Assembly (NCBI GenBank): GCA_002483135.1
Contig: DLHI01000016.1
Location: forward strand, 1 to 64,000
DNA: 64,000 nucleotides
Source: Hyphomonadaceae bacterium UBA7672
GTDB taxonomy: Bacteria > Pseudomonadota > Alphaproteobacteria > Caulobacterales > Hyphomonadaceae
Direction of reading: 5' to 3'
Of this stretch, positions 19,120 through 27,940 are shown in pieces; the first letter of the stretch is position 1, and the number at the start of each line of letters is the position of its first letter. The notes under the pieces were generated by a model, which worked only from the letters and a program-made list of their open reading frames with translations, had not been told where the DNA came from and searched no databases. The translations under genes were made by a program, and so were the position numbers.

Positions 19120-21513
19120 CTATTCGCGCAATCGCCCGAAATCTTCCAGCGGCACCCCATTTGTGCAGTTCTCGACGAACCGCTTGAGCCCGGGCATGAA
19201 GGACCGCTGGAACTCTATCAGGCGACCCATCCCGTCAGCTCTGATGAACCTTGTGTTGGCGCTTTCGTAGGATTTGCAGGCAAGCTCGCGACGGCCCGCC
19301 TGGCGCGCAATCTGACCGAGGATCATCTCGCTCCAACCGGCGCTAGCTCCAGAACTGGTTTCATCCAGTTCAGCGACGCGAATATCCACCAGCTTCTGCT
19401 GCTCCGCGATCGCCTCGTCGAAGCGGCCGATGTTTCCAAGGTGCTGCGAATAGGTTTCGCCAACCGCAAACCGCAGGACAATCGAGGACTGGTCGCGATC
19501 TTCGATCGCCACCAGGCGTTGGGCCGCATCCTGCGCGCTCAGCAACAGGTACTCCATCTCGGCAGCACGATCGATCCGCGCAGCCACAGCGTAAGCCTCC
19601 GCCCCGGCCCAGCCGATCATGTAGAGCAAGTCCGGATTGTTGGGCTCCTTCTTCTCAGCAGCCGCAAACGCATCATGGGAGGCGCGGAGTACTTCGAACC
19701 CTTCCGGTTCACGATCAAGTTCGGATAACGCCAGCCCGTGGTTGTACATCGCCCAGGCGCGCTCGCTGTCCGCACGGACGCTTGTCCGCTCCGCCTCTGG
19801 CCATGCTTCAACCAGTTGTGCATGACGCAGCGCCGCGTCGAGCGCTTCCTGAGGTCGCTCGTTGACCGAGTAGTACTCCGTCTCCGCGCGCGAGAGATCG
19901 ACCTCGATCCAGCGCCAGTCGCGATCACGGTCTGCATTGGCGACCCGTCCCAGCGCAGCCTGACCTTGCTTGATCAGCTCCAGCGCCTTTTCGGCGTCGG
20001 CATCCTCATAGAGGGCAATGAGGCCGGCAATCACTGCGATGTGCCCCTCCAGCACAAGGCTGTCGGGCGTTTCGCCGTGCTCATCGTGAATCGCGGTGAG
20101 GATGGTGCGCGCCTGCTCCAGATTCTTCTGTGCTTCAGTCGTTAAGCCAAGATTCCGGTCGAGCGGTGAATTCTGGATTTCGGCGAGCTTCACGAAGCCC
20201 TTCGCGGTCTCGAGGCTCAACGCAGCGCTGGCCCCCGGCGTGCGCGCCAGGGAGTCGAGATAACCCTGTGCCTTCGCGGCAAGCTCGGCCCGCGCCTGGG
20301 TGTTTCCGGGCACTGTACGCAGTTTGTCGTTGAGATCGAAGAGCAGATAGTTAGCCAGCGCCCGCACGTCTTCGAAGCGCCGCGCCTCCGCCGCTCGCGC
20401 GGTTTCTGCACCGGCCCACGCGATCGCGGTCGCTACAAATGCGCCTGCCAGGACAGCCGCGCCTATTCCCGTTGCCCATGCTGCAACACGATGGCGCCCA
20501 ATGAACTTTCCAAACGCATAACCGCCCCCACCCTTGAAGGCCGCTACGGGGTATCCATCTCGCCAGGCTTTCAGATCAGACGCGAAGAGATCAACAGACG
20601 CATAGCGCTCTTCCGGGGCCGCAGCTGTCGCACGCGCCAGAATCGCGACGAGCTCCTTATCGTCAACGTTGGCCTCGAGAAGCTTCTGCGCAAGCTTGCC
20701 GAGCGAATAGACATCTGCAACGGTCGTCGGTTCTGCGCCAGTCATGCGCTCGGGCGCCGCGTAGCCCGGCGTCAGACTCAGAGTGTGAAGCGAGCCCGAT
20801 CCCTCAGGTGTTCGCGCGGGCGCATCATCCGCGCCCTTGGGACGCGCAATGCCGAAATCGATCAGCTTGGCCACGCCGCCATTGGTGACCATGACGTTCG
20901 ACGGCGTGATGTCGCGGTGAACGATCAGGTTGGCGTGGGCGAATGACACGGCGGCGCAGGCCTGCAGCAGCATGTCGATCCGCTGGTCACGTGTGGCGGC
21001 GGTCTCTTCGGCCCACGCAAGAAGCGGGCGGCCCTCGACATACTCCATGATGATGTAGGGCGAGCCGTCTTCGGTCGAGCCGCCATCGAACAACTGGGCG
21101 ATGTTGGGATGGCGCAACTGGGCGAGGATCTGCCGCTCGCGCCGGAAACGATCGACCAGACGTTCGGAGAGCAGGCCGGGCCGTATGATCTTCACGGCGG
21201 CCAGGTGATCGAAGTCCCCCCGATCGCGCCGCGCCAGATAGACAGAACCCATGCCCCCAGAGCCAATCCGCTCCTGGATAATGTAACCGGCAAGCCTTTT
21301 GGGCGCCGGCGGTTCTTCGCCCATGGAGGCGACGGCGCCACCCGTGCGCATCGTCACTTCCTGTTCGGCGGCGATAAAGGTGCGCAGACGCGCCAGCAGG
21401 TCTGCACGCCCCGTGGTGCGGGCGGCCAGCCAGGCTTCGGGGTCCGCCGGCTCAGCTTCGAGGAATACCTCGAAGAGGGCCAGCGCCTCGCGTTCAAGCG
21501 CGACGTCTGTCAT
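19120..21513 (-). CDS. transmembrane serine/threonine protein kinase with TPR-like sensor
   Basis: A 797-residue signalling protein. The kinase domain covers about 76-340, with glycine loop GSGGMGSVY at 84-92, ATP lysine Lys108, helix-C Glu127, catalytic HRD at 199-201 and DFG at 219-221. The loop reads HRDITPSN, so the lysine usual in HRDLKPxN is replaced by threonine. A single membrane helix follows (about 343-368), then an extracytoplasmic region of about 420 residues made of helical, TPR-like repeats (AAEKKEPNNPDLLYMIG and similar). The stop region converges on korB. Its start overlaps the sigma-factor gene by four bases, so the pair is translationally coupled and the kinase probably controls that sigma factor. 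Confidence 0.9.
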   Translation of the reverse strand: MTDVALEREALALFEVFLEAEPADPEAWLAARTTGRADLLARLRTFIAAEQEVTMRTGGAVASMGEEPPAPKRLAGYIIQERIGSGGMGSVYLARRDRGDFDHLAAVKIIRPGLLSERLVDRFRRERQILAQLRHPNIAQLFDGGSTEDGSPYIIMEYVEGRPLLAWAEETAATRDQRIDMLLQACAAVSFAHANLIVHRDITPSNVMVTNGGVAKLIDFGIARPKGADDAPARTPEGSGSLHTLSLTPGYAAPERMTGAEPTTVADVYSLGKLAQKLLEANVDDKELVAILARATAAAPEERYASVDLFASDLKAWRDGYPVAAFKGGGGYAFGKFIGRHRVAAWATGIGAAVLAGAFVATAIAWAGAETARAAEARRFEDVRALANYLLFDLNDKLRTVPGNTQARAELAAKAQGYLDSLARTPGASAALSLETAKGFVKLAEIQNSPLDRNLGLTTEAQKNLEQARTILTAIHDEHGETPDSLVLEGHIAVIAGLIALYEDADAEKALELIKQGQAALGRVANADRDRDWRWIEVDLSRAETEYYSVNERPQEALDAALRHAQLVEAWPEAERTSVRADSERAWAMYNHGLALSELDREPEGFEVLRASHDAFAAAEKKEPNNPDLLYMIGWAGAEAYAVAARIDRAAEMEYLLLSAQDAAQRLVAIEDRDQSSIVLRFAVGETYSQHLGNIGRFDEAIAEQQKLVDIRVAELDETSSGASAGWSEMILGQIARQAGRRELACKSYESANTRFIRADGMGRLIEFQRSFMPGLKRFVENCTNGVPLEDFGRLRE

Positions 21514-22070
21514 TCCTCGTCGATCGGGTTCTGGAGCGCATCAAGCAGCCAGGAGCGCGCCACCTGCCAGCGGCGTTTCACCGTCGGCTCGGACATGCCG
21601 GTCACCTCCGCGACGTCCTCCACGGTCATCCCGCCGAAATATCTCATCTCAACAAGCTCCGCGAGTTGGGCGTCGAGCACCTTCAACCTGATAAGCGCGG
21701 AATCGAGCGCGATCAGATCAAAGCGCTGGCCGCCATCTACCTGCGTCGTCAGCTCGACTTTCTGGTGCTTCCGCTTGCCTGCGACCTTCTGTCGAGCGTG
21801 ATCCACCAGGACGTTGCGCATGATACGGGAGGCCAGCGCCAGCATGTGCGTGCGGTCAGTGATGGACAGGCCATCAGCCTGGGCGATGCGCATAACGGAT
21901 TCGTTGATCAGATCTCCGGTGGACAGCGACGCCCCCCGTTCGGCCCGCAGGCGGGCGGCCGCAATTACGGAGAGTTCGGGGTGCAGACGCGCGATCAGCG
22001 TGTTGCGCGCATCGACGGCGCCGCCACGCCACTCCGCAAGGAGCTGAGCTGTCTTGGGCTCGCCGTCCAT
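21510..22070 (-). CDS. ECF-type RNA polymerase sigma factor
   Basis: A 186-residue sigma-70 family protein. Region 2 lies around residues 20-95 (ARLHPELSVIAAARLRAERG, then ALASRIMRNVLVDHARQKVAGKRKHQ), and the region 4 helix-turn-helix at about 140-180 contains YFGGMTVEDVAEVTGMSEPTVKRRW. This matches the ECF group whose genes are paired with Ser/Thr kinases (often called ECF43), where the kinase rather than a membrane anti-sigma factor is thought to control activity. GAGGGG lies eight bases before the ATG. The adjacent kinase gene overlaps by ATGA. The target promoters are unknown. Confidence 0.88.
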   Translation of the reverse strand: MDGEPKTAQLLAEWRGGAVDARNTLIARLHPELSVIAAARLRAERGASLSTGDLINESVMRIAQADGLSITDRTHMLALASRIMRNVLVDHARQKVAGKRKHQKVELTTQVDGGQRFDLIALDSALIRLKVLDAQLAELVEMRYFGGMTVEDVAEVTGMSEPTVKRRWQVARSWLLDALQNPIDEE

Positions 22071-22184
22071 GCCCTATCCCCTCGGACCTTGGCCCCTCGG
22101 CGCGGATTTCCCCCGCGAATTGATAGTAATTCATGCAATCCAACGGCGTTGCAAGGTTTCTGCCCATCTGGGCGAGTACGCGTG

Positions 22185-22433
22185 TCAGCCGCCGGATATG
22201 CGGGGAATCAGAACGACCTCGCTGTGCGGCCCCAGAGGCTCCATCAGAGCGTCCTGATGGATTTCCCCGTCGATCGCCAGCGCCATTTCTCCCTCCACCA
22301 GCGCGCCGAGGCCGGGAAACCTTGCTTCCAGCATGCGCACGAGTTCGCGCACCGAGCGGGCGTCCACATCCAGGCCATCCAGCCCTCCGGTCAGGTCCCT
22401 GAACCGGGAGGAGATAGAGACCACGCGGGCCAT
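22185..22433 (-). CDS. MoaD/ThiS-like small sulfur-carrier protein
   Basis: An 82-residue beta-grasp protein ending in the diglycine (RISGG) that in MoaD and ThiS is adenylated and thiocarboxylated. The sequence follows the MoaD pattern: a first strand, a helix VRELVRMLEARFPGL (about 28-42), then MALAIDGEI and HSEVVLIPRISGG. It starts one base after the stop of the molybdenum hydroxylase catalytic subunit, so it is co-transcribed with that enzyme. It may supply sulfur for pterin synthesis or for the terminal sulfido ligand of this hydroxylase, or act as an orphan carrier. No MoaE, MoeB or other cofactor gene lies nearby, so the role is inference. Confidence 0.78.
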   Translation of the reverse strand: MARVVSISSRFRDLTGGLDGLDVDARSVRELVRMLEARFPGLGALVEGEMALAIDGEIHQDALMEPLGPHSEVVLIPRISGG

Positions 22434-22434
22434 C

Positions 22435-24708
22435 TCACGAGGCCCTGGTCGCCGCCAGCACCTTGGCCGGAGAAAGCGGCAGGGAGGTCATCCGCCGGCC
22501 CACGATCGCACTCACGGCATTGGCGACGGCTGCCAGCGACGGAACGATGGGCACTTCGCCGACGCCCTTGGCGCCATAGGGATGGCGCGGATTAGGCTTC
22601 GCCTCGACCAGGATAGTGTCGATCATCGGCAGGTCGGAGGCGACTGGCATGCGATAGTCAAGGAAGCTGGCGTTATCGAGCAGGCCCTTGGCGTTGTAGA
22701 CATACTCTTCGTTGAGCGCCCAGCCGACACCCTGCGCAGCGCCGCCCTGAAGCTGACCCTCGACATAGGCAGGATGAATCGCCCTGCCGACGTCCTGGGC
22801 CGCCGTGTAGCGCAGGATGGTGGTGCGGCCGGTTTCGGGATCGATCTCGAGATCGCAGACATGCACGCCATAGCCGGCCGCCGCACCCTGCGCGTTCAAC
22901 GACACCTCGGCGGCGATGGGGCCGCCGGTCCTCGCCGATTTGCCGGCCAGCGCCTTGAGGCTGAGCGGCTTCACGTCCTTGGACGGGTCGAGGCAGGTGG
23001 CGACGCCATCCTTCCAATCGACATGCGCGACATCGCATTCCCATGTCTGCGCCGCGCGGCGCTTGAGGTCGGCAACGACTTTCTGCGCCGCTTCGACGAC
23101 GGCCATGCCGGTGGCGAATGTCACGCGGCTGCCGCCGGTCGATCCGCTGAAGCCGATCGACGTTGTGTCGGCGACAGTGCAGCGCACGCGTTCGATGGGA
23201 AGCCCGAGCGTCTCCGCCGCCATCATCGCCATGGACGCGCGCGAACCGCCAATGTCAGGATTGCTGGAAACGACTGTCGCTCCGCCATCCTCGTCCACGT
23301 GAACCGCCGCCGAGGACTCGCCGCCGATATTGAACCAGAAGCCAGCCGCGACGCCGCGCGCCTGTCCGGGCCCCAGCTTCGCCTTGTAATGTGGGTGCGC
23401 CTTCACGGCTTCCAGCGTTTCGACGAACGCGCTGTGACGTACGGTTGCGCCATAGACAGTCTTCGCCCCGTCTTTCACCGCGTTGCGGATACGCAGGTCG
23501 ATCGGGTCGATGTTCAGCTTGCGCGCAAGATCATCGATCGCGCACTCGACAGCAAACGCAGCCATCGGCGCGCCAGGCGCGCGATAGGCCGCAACCTTCG
23601 GCCGGTTGCTGACCACGTCATAGCCGACGAGCGCAAGATGCTCCACGTCGTAGCAGGCGAAGGCCGTCATGCAGCCGAGATTTACGGGCGAGCCAGCAAA
23701 GGCGCCGGCCTGATACCTGAGCGTCATCTCGGCGGCTGTGAGCTTGCCGTCCTTCGTCGCGGCCAGCCTGATATCCATCGATGACCCGGACGTTGGCCCG
23801 GAGGCGAGGAATACCTCCTCGCGCGACATCACAAGCTTCACCGGCCGTCCACACTTGCGCGATAGCGCCAGCGCGACGGGCTCAAGGTACACAGTCGTCT
23901 TGCCGCCGAACCCGCCGCCGATCTCGGCGGGGATCACCTTGATGTCCGACAGAGGCAGATTAAGAATGCGCGCCGTCATGGCGCGGACAAGAAACTGGCC
24001 CTGGCTGGAGCACCAGATGGTGGACTGGCCATCCGCGCCCCACGCAGCGACGCACGCATGCGGCTCGATATAGCCCTGGTGCACTGCGGCCGTGGTGTAG
24101 CGCCCTTCAACGACGACATCGGCAGCCGCGAAGGCCCCCGCCACATCGCCGCGACCCATCACATGCTTCTGCGCGACGTTTGATGCTTTCGCCGGCTTCG
24201 GCATCACGCCCTTGGTGAACATGTCCTCGTGCAAAACGGGCGCGCCGGGGGCCATTGCCGCGTCGACGTCAACGACGTGCGGCAGAACCTCATACGCGAC
24301 CTCGATCAGGTCTACCGCCTCGGCGGCGATCTCGGGCGACGTGGCAGCGACGGCCGCAACGGCGTGCCCCTTATAGAACACCTTTCCGTTCGCAAGGCAG
24401 TTGTCGGCCACATCCTTCATCGCGGCGGCATGCTCGCCCGCCTCGATATCGCCACCGGCGCCGACATCAAACTCCGCACCGGTCACGATGGCTTTCACGC
24501 CGGGCAGTTTCTCGGCAGCGGACACATCGATCTTCACGATCCGCGCATGTGCATGCGGGCTTCGCTTGATGCGCCCGGTCAGCATGCCCGGCAGATGGAA
24601 GTCGGCGCCGAACTGGGCTCGGCCGGTGACCTTGTCGACTCCGTCAGGCCGTATCGGGCGCGTGCCGACGACCTTGAGGTTTGCTGGAGGCTGGTTGCCG
24701 TCGCTCAT
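22435..24708 (-). CDS. xanthine dehydrogenase family, molybdopterin-binding subunit
   Basis: The 757-residue catalytic subunit of a three-component molybdenum hydroxylase that oxidises N-heterocycles, aldehydes or similar substrates with water as oxygen source. The N-terminal domain (about 15-125) begins at RPDGVDKVTGRAQFGAD. Mo-cofactor contacts include GGGFGGKTTV near 265 and the AYRAPGA stretch near 376, and the catalytic glutamate is in YGAKGVGEVPI near 712-722. The AYRxxFR cysteine motif of true CO dehydrogenase is absent, so CO is unlikely. It overlaps the 2Fe-2S subunit gene by four bases and is followed after one base by the MoaD-like gene. The substrate is not apparent. Confidence 0.92.
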   Translation of the reverse strand: MSDGNQPPANLKVVGTRPIRPDGVDKVTGRAQFGADFHLPGMLTGRIKRSPHAHARIVKIDVSAAEKLPGVKAIVTGAEFDVGAGGDIEAGEHAAAMKDVADNCLANGKVFYKGHAVAAVAATSPEIAAEAVDLIEVAYEVLPHVVDVDAAMAPGAPVLHEDMFTKGVMPKPAKASNVAQKHVMGRGDVAGAFAAADVVVEGRYTTAAVHQGYIEPHACVAAWGADGQSTIWCSSQGQFLVRAMTARILNLPLSDIKVIPAEIGGGFGGKTTVYLEPVALALSRKCGRPVKLVMSREEVFLASGPTSGSSMDIRLAATKDGKLTAAEMTLRYQAGAFAGSPVNLGCMTAFACYDVEHLALVGYDVVSNRPKVAAYRAPGAPMAAFAVECAIDDLARKLNIDPIDLRIRNAVKDGAKTVYGATVRHSAFVETLEAVKAHPHYKAKLGPGQARGVAAGFWFNIGGESSAAVHVDEDGGATVVSSNPDIGGSRASMAMMAAETLGLPIERVRCTVADTTSIGFSGSTGGSRVTFATGMAVVEAAQKVVADLKRRAAQTWECDVAHVDWKDGVATCLDPSKDVKPLSLKALAGKSARTGGPIAAEVSLNAQGAAAGYGVHVCDLEIDPETGRTTILRYTAAQDVGRAIHPAYVEGQLQGGAAQGVGWALNEEYVYNAKGLLDNASFLDYRMPVASDLPMIDTILVEAKPNPRHPYGAKGVGEVPIVPSLAAVANAVSAIVGRRMTSLPLSPAKVLAATRAS

Positions 24709-25190
24709 CTCGGCTTCTCCTGACGCAGGTCAGCGGCTGCATCCATCACGGCGCGGACGACCTTGTCGTATCCGGTGCAGCGGCAGATGTTGCCCGCGAG
24801 CCAGTATCGCACTTCGGTTTCCGTCGGATCGGGATTGCGGTCCAGCAGCGCCTTGGACGCCATCAGCAGACCGGGCGTGCAGAAGCCGCACTGCAGGGCT
24901 GCGTGCTCAAGGAACTGATGCTGCAGCGGATGCAGATGCCCATTGTCGGCCAGACCCTCGATTGTCTCGATGCGCTTGCCCTCGGCCTCCGGCGCCAGCA
25001 TCAGGCAGGCGCAAACCAGACGCCCATCCACGATCACGGAACACGCGCCGCAATCGCCCGTGCCGCAGCCTTCCTTCGAGCCAGTGAGGCGCAGCTCATC
25101 ACGCAGCGCATCGAGCAGCGACTGGCCGCCGCCGGCGAGGAACTCGACCGGCTCGCCATTCACGGTGGCATTTACAACCTTCCGGCTCAT
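24705..25190 (-). CDS. xanthine dehydrogenase family, 2Fe-2S subunit
   Basis: A 161-residue electron-transfer subunit with two [2Fe-2S] clusters. The plant-type ferredoxin domain carries Cys42, Cys47, Cys50 and Cys62 (GCGTGDCGAC then VCAC). The helical domain carries Cys101, Cys104, Cys136 and Cys138 (QCGFCTPG and CRCTGYDK). Both four-cysteine sets are complete, so the subunit should be functional. It overlaps the FAD subunit gene upstream and the molybdopterin subunit gene downstream by four bases each, which fixes the complex as one operon. No signal peptide is present, so the enzyme is cytoplasmic. Confidence 0.96.
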   Translation of the reverse strand: MSRKVVNATVNGEPVEFLAGGGQSLLDALRDELRLTGSKEGCGTGDCGACSVIVDGRLVCACLMLAPEAEGKRIETIEGLADNGHLHPLQHQFLEHAALQCGFCTPGLLMASKALLDRNPDPTETEVRYWLAGNICRCTGYDKVVRAVMDAAADLRQEKPR

Positions 25191-26047
25191 GCTTTGGCCC
25201 TGTCTCTTGCGATCAGCGCTGCGCGCCGCGCCAGCACCGCCGCCACCTTCGTGCGATATTCCGCCGTGCCGCGCTTGTCGCTGATCGGCTTTGCAGCGGC
25301 CGCTACCGCCGCCTCGAGCTTCGCCAGCGCTACTTCCTCGAACGACGATCCGATCAATGCAGCGCCCGCCGCTTCAACCAGCAAGGCCGTCGGCGCGACC
25401 GCGCCCACGCTCACGCGGGCGTCGACGCATTTGCCCGACGCATCTAGCGTGACACTCACACCCGCGCCGACAACCGCAATGTCCATCTCCGTGCGCGGGA
25501 TGAGTCGCAGGTAGGCGTCACCTGAATACACAGCGCGTTTCGGCAGGCGGAAGGCGACCAGCACTTCGTTTGCAGCCAGCGATGTCTTGCCCGGAGCGGT
25601 CTGGATCGCTTCGACAGGCGCCTCGCGCTCACCCTTTGGGCCAGCGATCACGCATGCGGCTCCTGCCGCGATCAGGGCTGGCACGCTGTCCGCCGCAGGC
25701 GATGCGTTGCACAGATTGCCGCCGAGGCTGGCGCGGCCCTGCACCTGCGTCGACCCGATGAGGTTTGCCGCCTCCACCACGCCGGGCCACGCCTTGCGCA
25801 GACCCTCATGCTCGCCGATCGCAGCACCGCTCGCCGCCGCGCCGATGATGAACGCGCCATCCTGTTCGCGAATGTCTGCGATGCCGGGAATGCGCTTGAG
25901 GTCGACCACCACCCTTGGCTTTGCGCGCCCGACGCGCATCTGGACCAGCAGGTCGGTCCCGCCCGCCATCACGCGCGCTCCCTCCACTTGCAGCGCTTTC
26001 ACGGCTTCTGCGACGGAACCGGGAGATAAGTACTCAACACCGCTCAA
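25187..26047 (-). CDS. xanthine dehydrogenase family, FAD subunit
   Basis: A 286-residue CoxM-type FAD subunit that receives electrons from the 2Fe-2S clusters. Family motifs are AGGTDLLVQMR (about 28-38), the FAD-binding ASLGGNLCNASPAAD (about 103-117) and the C-terminal CO_deh_flav domain with KRGTAEYRTKVAAVLARRA. The start is taken as TTG at 26047: AAGGGAG lies six bases upstream and the protein then begins SGVEYLSPGSV, as in homologues. A longer ATG frame to 26125 would overlap the NamZ gene. The gene begins 41 bases after the NamZ stop on the same strand, so the hydroxylase operon may be joined to the muramidase transcript. Confidence 0.9.
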   Translation of the reverse strand: MSGVEYLSPGSVAEAVKALQVEGARVMAGGTDLLVQMRVGRAKPRVVVDLKRIPGIADIREQDGAFIIGAAASGAAIGEHEGLRKAWPGVVEAANLIGSTQVQGRASLGGNLCNASPAADSVPALIAAGAACVIAGPKGEREAPVEAIQTAPGKTSLAANEVLVAFRLPKRAVYSGDAYLRLIPRTEMDIAVVGAGVSVTLDASGKCVDARVSVGAVAPTALLVEAAGAALIGSSFEEVALAKLEAAVAAAAKPISDKRGTAEYRTKVAAVLARRAALIARDRAKA

Positions 26048-26088
26048 CGCGCGCTCCCTTGCTTTGGAAGCACTATGTGAGTGAACGC

Positions 26089-27300
26089 TCAGTAGCGCAA
26101 GTACGGCTTCCGCTCGATCTCCCACGCGCGTTCGTCCGGCAGGGTGACCGCATCGAGATCACCGGGGGTGGCGGTTGCGTCATCGACCCACTCGCGCAGT
26201 AGCGGCGAGCCGTTGATCACATCGATGGCCAGATGCCCCGCCGTATATTCGTACTTGAAGTCGAGCCCGCGCCAGAGCGGATAGTCTGGGTAAAGCGACC
26301 GGATCGCCTTGAAGCCCAGCGCCTGCACGCGCCAGGGCTTGAAGGCATCGTGATCATAGCGCGACGGATCCTCCGTGTGGATCTGAACGCCATTGCACAG
26401 CTGCTTGACATGCTTGTGGAAGGTCGGCTCGAACCAGCAATCGCGCAGCACGCATCCGTTCAGCCACTGCGGGGCAAGACGCTGCATTTCGGCGATCACA
26501 TCCCGCGCGTTGATGTCGGGCGCGCCAAACAGCTCAAGTGGGCGCGTCGTGCCGCGCCCTTCCGAAAGCGTCGCGCCTTCGAGCATCACCGTGCCGGCAT
26601 AGGCCCGCGCCATCCAGAGATTGGGAGCGTTGGGACTGGGATTGACCCAAGTACGCTCGCCGATGGGCCAGCCAAAGCCCGGCGCAGCGTTGGGGTGATA
26701 CCCTTCCATCTCAATCACGCGATAGTCGACGTCGAGCTTGAAGTGGTCGATGAACCAGTAGCCCAGCTCGCCAAGCGTCAAGCCGTGGCGCATTGGCATC
26801 GGGCCGGCGCCGACAAAGCTTTCGTAGCCCGCGCGCAGCGTCAGCCCTTCGATCGGCCGTCCGACCGGGTTCGGACGGTCCAGCACCCAGACGGACTTGC
26901 CTGTCTTCGCCGCTTCCTCCAGCACATAGAGCAGTGTCGTGATGAAGGTGTAGATGCGGCAGCCGAGGTCCTGCAGGTCGATCAGCACGACATCGCACGT
27001 GCTCATCATCTGGCCCGTGGGGCGCCTGCTTTCGCCATAGAGGCTGAACACCGGAATACCATGCACCGGATCGTTGAAGTCCGGGCTCTCGACCATGTTG
27101 TCCTGCTTGTCACCGCGCATGCCGTGCTGCGGCCCGAAGGCGGAGGACAACTTGATGTCGCCCAAGGCAGCGAGTGCATCCAGCGAATGCGTGAGATCCG
27201 CAGTTGTAGAGGCCGGATGCGCCACCAGCGCGACACGTTTCCCCTGCAGCGGCGCGCGCAGGGCCGGATCAGCCACCAGCCGGTCGATGCCAAATTTCAT
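26089..27300 (-). CDS. namZ: NamZ-type exo-beta-N-acetylmuramidase (DUF1343)
   Basis: A 403-residue member of the DUF1343/GH171 family; the studied Bacillus NamZ cleaves terminal MurNAc from peptidoglycan fragments. Visible family motifs are LIDLQDLGCRIYTF near 107-120, LDRPNPVGRPIEG near 141-153, GERTWVNPSPN near 218 and the acidic EGRGTTRPLELFGAPD near 248. No signal peptide is evident, which would place it in the cytosol acting on imported sugar fragments; a periplasmic role would need export by another route. It overlaps the DOMON-like gene by four bases and lies beside the SIS, nagA, murQ and kinase genes, so a role in MurNAc recovery is well supported by context. Confidence 0.88.
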   Translation of the reverse strand: MKFGIDRLVADPALRAPLQGKRVALVAHPASTTADLTHSLDALAALGDIKLSSAFGPQHGMRGDKQDNMVESPDFNDPVHGIPVFSLYGESRRPTGQMMSTCDVVLIDLQDLGCRIYTFITTLLYVLEEAAKTGKSVWVLDRPNPVGRPIEGLTLRAGYESFVGAGPMPMRHGLTLGELGYWFIDHFKLDVDYRVIEMEGYHPNAAPGFGWPIGERTWVNPSPNAPNLWMARAYAGTVMLEGATLSEGRGTTRPLELFGAPDINARDVIAEMQRLAPQWLNGCVLRDCWFEPTFHKHVKQLCNGVQIHTEDPSRYDHDAFKPWRVQALGFKAIRSLYPDYPLWRGLDFKYEYTAGHLAIDVINGSPLLREWVDDATATPGDLDAVTLPDERAWEIERKPYLRY

Positions 27301-27851
27301 GTCGCGTTCACCGGCGGAAGCTCGAGGACAAAACTGTCGGGGTGATGGAAGTCAGCCTTTCCTTGCGGATGCGCTAACGCCCAGTAGGACTTTCGCCCGT
27401 CACTCTCTTCAATGATGGTCGAGATGCCGATGCTCCACGCGCCGCCGTCGGCATAGTCGGGCAACACGCCAAGCGGCACGGTGACGCCCAACGACAGGCT
27501 GCTCAGCCCGAGATCAAGCAGGATAGGCATGGCGCTGAACTGTTCGAGATTTGACATGCCGCGCCGCTGGCTTGTGAAGCGATAGGCCGCCCAGGCGCCG
27601 GAGGGCGCGAAGTTGAACTCGACATAGCCCGGCTCGCCCGGCCGACGCACGAACACCTCGAAGACGGTATGTTCCCACAGCTTGTCGGCGCGCACGGGCG
27701 CGGCAGCGGCGGGAACCAGCAGGTCGGCAATCCTTCCGCTGGCGACATAGTCTAGCCGCAGCACATTTCCGGGACGGCGCGCGACTTCGACCTGCACCGC
27801 TCGGACGGCGTCGCAACGCGAATCAGGATGTGGCCGAAGGCTGTGCCGCAT
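27297..27851 (-). CDS. DOMON-like domain protein
   Basis: A 184-residue all-beta protein resembling the DOMON-like domain family that is found alone or attached to cell-wall enzymes. The features seen are a strand-rich core with DKLWEHTVFEVFVRRPGEPGYVEFNFAPSG split by short turns, then WAAYRF and a C-terminal YWALAHPQGKADFHHPDSF segment. No signal peptide or membrane helix is present. Its stop overlaps the namZ start by four bases, so the two are co-translated, which suggests sugar or glycan binding in the recycling pathway. That function is inferred from context only. The start is 89 bases from the divergent SIS gene; a shorter start cannot be ruled out. Confidence 0.72.
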   Translation of the reverse strand: MRHSLRPHPDSRCDAVRAVQVEVARRPGNVLRLDYVASGRIADLLVPAAAAPVRADKLWEHTVFEVFVRRPGEPGYVEFNFAPSGAWAAYRFTSQRRGMSNLEQFSAMPILLDLGLSSLSLGVTVPLGVLPDYADGGAWSIGISTIIEESDGRKSYWALAHPQGKADFHHPDSFVLELPPVNAT

Positions 27852-27920
27852 GCGGTCGTCTTATCGTGCGGCCGCAAATCAAACCAGTAGCAGCAGGGCC
27901 GTTTGTAAGCCCGCGCAGGC

Positions 27921-27939
27921 TGGTCCATACGTATTGGCA
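27921..27939. promoter_or_regulatory. possible GntR-type operator before the SIS gene
   Basis: The palindromic core CCATACGTATTGG, centred on TACGTA, lies directly before the ATG at 27941 and in the 89-base divergent space shared with the DOMON-namZ operon. Amino-sugar operons of proteobacteria are often controlled by GntR or LacI repressors binding such sites. No regulator gene is present in the locus. Confidence 0.35.
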
Positions 27940-27940
27940 A

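Noticed and set aside
22435..26047. Carbon monoxide dehydrogenase
   Set aside because: The subunit layout fits, but the catalytic subunit has AYRAPGA rather than the cysteine-bearing AYRCSFR loop.
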